Positions 60,756 to 64,000 of a stretch of DNA of 64,000 nucleotides are shown piece by piece. Under the pieces are notes generated by a model, which searched no databases, was not told where the DNA came from, and saw only the letters and a list, made by a program, of their open reading frames with translations. Source of the stretch: Symsagittifera roscoffensis (lineage: Eukaryota > Xenacoelomorpha > Acoela > Convolutidae); the NCBI RefSeq assembly GCF_963678635.1, contig NC_087068.1, positions 18,169,872 to 18,233,871 on the forward strand. The letters run 5' to 3'. A program made the translations under genes and the position numbers. The stretch's first letter is position 1, and every line of letters begins with the position of its first letter.

Positions 60756-61187
60756 TCATGCTTGTGGTCTGTTTGCGTCCACTTCTTTTCGGTTGCTCCA
60801 AAAAAAAAACAAGAACGACGTTAAAAAAATTAGCCATTTTGTAACATCTTCAACATTGTAGACGATGTCATTTATTTTGTCCGACAGACTTTCCGCCAAG
60901 GGAACACGCGATTCTTTTGGTACTCTCTTGAGTACTCGGACATTTGAGATGGCTGTATTAACATAATTGTCTAGCACTAAATCATTACCTATTGTTGCTT
61001 TATTAACAGATTTTACATCAATGCATAAAAGACACTGAAACCATTGAATTTTCCTAAAGTCGCTAAGAGAAATTTTTACACAACTGAAATGATACCAACT
61101 AGAACAACAATCACATCTAATCCAATTTATCAGTCCTGAAGATTTTAAGCAATCTTTGCTTGTACACTCTTTGTTGTTTTTCCTCAT
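60756..61187 (-). CDS. PHD-finger fragment of the restriction-endonuclease LINE
   Basis: MRKNNKECTSKDCLKSSG starts it. Zinc ligands C8, C13, C25, C28, H33, C36, C52, C55 fit a PHD finger, with the W-x-x-CD-x-C-x-x-WYH pattern. After about residue 110 the frame departs from meaningful sequence. Confidence 0.7.
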   Translation of the reverse strand: MRKNNKECTSKDCLKSSGLINWIRCDCCSSWYHFSCVKISLSDFRKIQWFQCLLCIDVKSVNKATIGNDLVLDNYVNTAISNVRVLKRVPKESRVPLAESLSDKINDIVYNVEDVTKWLIFLTSFLFFFWSNRKEVDANRPQA

Positions 61188-61190
61188 ATT

Positions 61191-61578
61191 GACGCAGCAT
61201 AAAGGTTAAAAAAAAAGGATTTTGACTGGACTTTAGGGGACTGAACTAACCCATGATAAGCGGTTAGTGGGAATTTTACAAATCAGCAAATAAAAAAAAA
61301 GACAACTAAATTAATTTAAATTTTAAAATCGAATTATAAAAATCAAAAATAAGGAACAATCTCACCCGAGCTCAGTAGGTCCAGCGGCGCACCACCAGAC
61401 TCCTCAAGCCAGTTCCAGTTTCCCACCTCCCCACAGAAAGCCACTTGACAGACCTGTCTCTAAAATCCCTCAGAGGGCGCTCCCCATACAGGCACAAACA
61501 TCAAACATAACAAATCTATTTAATAAAATTATCACAACAATTAATAGGTTCCTGGTATTGATCAATACCAAGTTTTGG
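61191..61578. other. Spacer between LINE and right-edge repeat
   Basis: No coding sense. Contains a GTTTTGG-rich segment and the GGTATTGATCAATACC palindrome. Confidence 0.4.
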
Positions 61579-61728
61579 TGTTCTTAATCGTCTCAGATCA
61601 CTCTAAAATCTCAAAAATCATTGTAATCACTAAAATCACTATTTCTGCATGTAATTAAGTTAATCTGAGTGTTTTGACTGAAGCCGGAAGCAGTAACGTT
61701 TTTGTCGACCCGATGTTAGAAAGACCAC
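61579..61728 (+). repeat. 150-nt direct repeat, left copy
   Basis: Begins TGTTCTTAATCGTCTCAGAT and ends GATGTTAGAAAGACCAC. It recurs at 63851-64000 with about five differences, 2272 bp apart. Confidence 0.9.
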
Positions 61729-63850
61729 CAAAAGAACTGGCTTTGGTAGAGACGGTGAACAGCATGTAGAGCTCTGTTTAGACGTTGGCCAGTCGTCTTA
61801 GAACCTAGCTTTATTTTCCGTCGATATTTACTTCCGGGCGAATGTTACATAGATGTTTTTAAAGCGCTCCTGGGTGTTATTCTTTTTTAACATCATGACC
61901 GGCAGAACCGTTAACGAGGACTCTGCGCCGAGCGGATGCTCACATTAACGCCCTTAATAGGCCAAAACCGCCGGGGTGGAAGAGTAGTTCGGAACGCGGA
62001 AGCCTTCCGGATTACCGTGAATAGCTTTTTAACCTAGTTAAGACCGAAAATTCACGAACCAGGAAGGGTGGGGGATCGGCCATCCCCTCGTTCCCTGAGA
62101 AGTTTGTGACCAAAAACACTTAAAGATATATGTAAAACCAAACAAAAAGTAGTATAGTACCCAAGAAAAACAAAAAACATAAAAAAATAACCGAAAAAAC
62201 CAAAAACAGTAAAAAAAAAAAGTAAAAAATCAGTAGAAATCATCCCCCCAGACAAGATGTGATCCGACCCGTTTGTGTTGATAGATACCTTGTTGTTACA
62301 GGCATTTATATCAGTCAGGATCGTTACTATCAATTTTGTGGCCCGTTTGTGAGGCTTGTACTGTAGGGTTATTTGAGTATTTAAACACGTTAATGCTAAT
62401 TTGCGCTCAATCCGGAAGGGTCTGCTGATTTGCGCTCATTCCGGAGGGGTCTTGGGAGAAGACTGATCCGGCAAGTGGTACAAGGAGCAACAAGGAGGGG
62501 CTCAACGACAACAACAATCGACTGTTGGGTATCGTTAACAAGTTTTGTATCCCTTTTGGTACAAAAAAAATTAAGATACTGATCTGTGGGGGGCTCGACA
62601 GTGCTGCACTGTAGTGACCCTTCACCGAACTGCGAATATCCAAGTTAAGCACCTTAATTCGGATATTGAACAAACCCGGAGGGGTAGAGTATTATATTAT
62701 TACTTATATAGCCCATATTAATACTCCTATTTCGTTTTTCAGTGAAAAAACGAAGAAAACAGACCGGTTTTTTGGGGTCAAAATAGCGATATTTTGATCC
62801 CCCCACAAAAAAGCGCTGAATTAATGTGTTACATCGTAATTGCACTACTGTAGTAGGTAGAACCGGTTAAGTTTAGTTCGGAAGTGGTTGCAACTATTTT
62901 GGTACCAAAAACCGAATTTTCGCGATTTTTGAGATAACGGAACACTATAAAATCAGAAAATTTTTTGAAATTTTTGAGTTAGGACAGTAAAAATAGTTGT
63001 TCGGACATGTTCCACTAATGAATCTACAGGTTTTAAAACCCGCTTCCCGAAAGCCTTCCGGGTTACGGAGAAATCGAACTTAACGTGTTTGATTCAGTGG
63101 ATTCATCAATCCGGAGGGGTCCAAATAGCATAGTTTTTCGCAAATTTTTTCAACTATAGCGTTTTAGATCGGGTTTTTTGCATTGAACTAGAAGAACATA
63201 GGCCTTCTGAGCTCGGATCAATAATTTTTAGGTCGAAAAGGACAGAATTGCGGAAAAAGTTAGGCGGAACCTATAAGAGAGAAATTTCTTGACCTTAGAA
63301 AAAAGACGTTTTGGTCAATAATTTTGCAACTACTGGACAAATCCACTTAATCTTGGTACCATTAGATCAAAAATTAGCTGAGCTTACTAATAAGAACAAA
63401 AGTTATTCGAAAAAATAAGCGTGAAAATTTTTTTGAGATTGTTTTTAGCAAATTCGCCAATTCGGGAGGGTAGACCCCTCACGTTTTATTTAAAAATTTT
63501 TTGGAAAGCCCTTACACCCTACCAAAGGGTAGAAACGGTTGAACCAGGCAATTTTACGCTGTTCTAGAAGAATAGGGAAGGCTAAAGGCACCAGAAAACC
63601 TTGATAGAGTCGAAATTAGGCTAGCGATAAGACCCTTCACCGTTAGCGTGAATTGTCAAATAAGAGGCTTAACTTCAATCCGGAAGGGTCTAGGGAAGGA
63701 CCAGATACCCTTCCTAGTTAATACAGACAGCATAATGGCATCGGAGAACGTATCCGGAGGGGTATAGGTTGAAAATCAAGGAAGTCTCAGAAAAGCTAAT
63801 TTTACCAATCCGGAGGGGTCTCAATTTTAATCGTTTTAATCGTCTCAGAT
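61729..63850 (+). repeat. Noncoding unit with dispersed CCGGARGGGT motif
   Basis: No convincing open frame. The motif ATCCGGAGGGGTC or a near form occurs on the plus strand near 62410, 62441, 62676, 63109, 63677, 63752 and 63813, and inverted (CCTTCCGG) near 62004 and 63053. Together with the bounding direct repeats this looks like one unit of a long tandem repeat or an unknown element. Confidence 0.6.
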
Positions 63851-64000
63851 TGTTCTTAATCGTCTCAGATCACTCTAAAATCACAAAAATCATTGTAATC
63901 ACTAAAATCACTATTTCTGCATGTATTTAAGTTAATCTGAGTGTTTTGACCGAAGCCGGAAGCACTAACGTTTTTGTCGACCCGATGTTAGAAAGACCAC
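63851..64000 (+). repeat. 150-nt direct repeat, right copy, cut by window end
   Basis: Second copy of 61579-61728; similarity runs to the last base of the window, so the true repeat is longer. Confidence 0.9.

Larger units (their letters stand above)
58330..61190 (-). mobile_element. LINE with PHD finger, RT and C-terminal restriction-like endonuclease, broken
   Basis: In transcript order: PHD finger (61187-61020; CTSKDC, CDCCSSWYHFSC, CLLC, a C4HC3 set); RT from 60549 with GSAAGPDKIVPQTFKDL, LLKLDFKNAFNSLNRETML (motif A), GIQQGDPEAPPLFA (motif B) and WYLDDGNLADD (motif C); then LPAAKGGLGFSSARLLALPA; then a C-terminal zinc knuckle region (about 58900-58780) and KRPDGLTLVPWADGKQLLWD with VTVVDSLA, a PD-(D/E)xK restriction-like endonuclease as in R2/NeSL-type LINEs; end FLKQRISLAIQIANAACVLG near 58340. 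No AP endonuclease. At least four frame changes (near 60800, 59950, 59660, 58890 and about 58470) make it inactive. It lies 0.4 kb upstream of CDT1 on the same strand. Confidence 0.8.

Noticed and set aside
61579-64000. The 150-nt direct repeats as long terminal repeats of a virus-like element
   Set aside because: No related coding sequence lies between them and no typical LTR ends are seen; a long tandem repeat fits as well.
1-64000. A CRISPR array or bacterial-type operon
   Set aside because: No regularly spaced short repeats of that kind; genes are spliced and eukaryotic.

Overview
The window is a piece of a draft, AT-rich, intron-bearing animal genome. The evidence is spliced genes of clearly metazoan type (a secreted VWD-C8 protein, CDT1, LSM12, GHITM, an SLC52 riboflavin transporter, a B-box protein), several LINE families, tRNA-derived SINEs, MITEs, and one 200-N placeholder gap at 17114-17313. 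An invertebrate is the best guess; I cannot name the phylum.

Layout. (1) 1-10.2 kb: a minus-strand gene for a secreted VWD-C8 protein. Twelve exons were joined by matching splice sites and reading phases, from a signal-peptide exon at 10.2 kb down to 486; the 3' end lies outside the window. (2) 11.9-17.1 kb: two same-strand fossils of a Jockey-like LINE (reverse transcriptase at 12-13.4 kb, endonuclease at 16.1-17.1 kb), the second cut by the gap. (3) 18.1-20.5 kb: GHITM (mitochondrial BAX-inhibitor-1 family), minus strand, five exons. A second intact copy of its 82-nt exon lies at 23.3 kb, and MITEs and SINEs surround it. (4) 24.4-27.4 kb: a MITE with a nested SINE, an orphan exon, and a B-box/coiled-coil protein ending next to a MITE. 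(5) 27.8-31.9 kb: a recent head-to-tail duplication of a 2.09-kb noncoding unit. (6) 33.8-38.8 kb: decayed LINE, MITE and SINE material plus a degraded copy of the start of the riboflavin transporter. (7) 38.8-40.2 kb: the single-exon SLC52-type transporter, with one frame break in a T run. (8) 40.4-43 kb: an array of one MITE family. (9) 44.1-55.6 kb: LSM12 on the minus strand, four exons, with a 10-kb third intron that contains a nearly intact LINE (ORF1, endonuclease and RT in one frame separated by two TGA codons) and an unexplained 211-codon ORF. (10) 56.1-57.9 kb: intronless CDT1, minus strand, 0.5 kb upstream of LSM12. (11) 58.3-61.2 kb: a broken minus-strand LINE with a PHD finger, RT and a C-terminal restriction-like endonuclease. 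(12) 61.6-64 kb: noncoding DNA bounded by a 150-nt direct repeat and studded with a CCGGARGGGT motif.

The host genes do not form an obvious pathway. CDT1 (replication licensing) and LSM12 (RNA binding) lie head to tail; GHITM and SLC52 are membrane proteins of mitochondrion and plasma membrane. Points most worth a second look: the phase-incompatible duplicated GHITM exon, which predicts mutually exclusive splicing; the LINE whose ORF1 stop sits in the known readthrough context TGACTAG; the restriction-endonuclease LINE with a PHD finger; and the motif-rich repeat at the right edge. All homology calls come from reading translations by eye; no database search was run.
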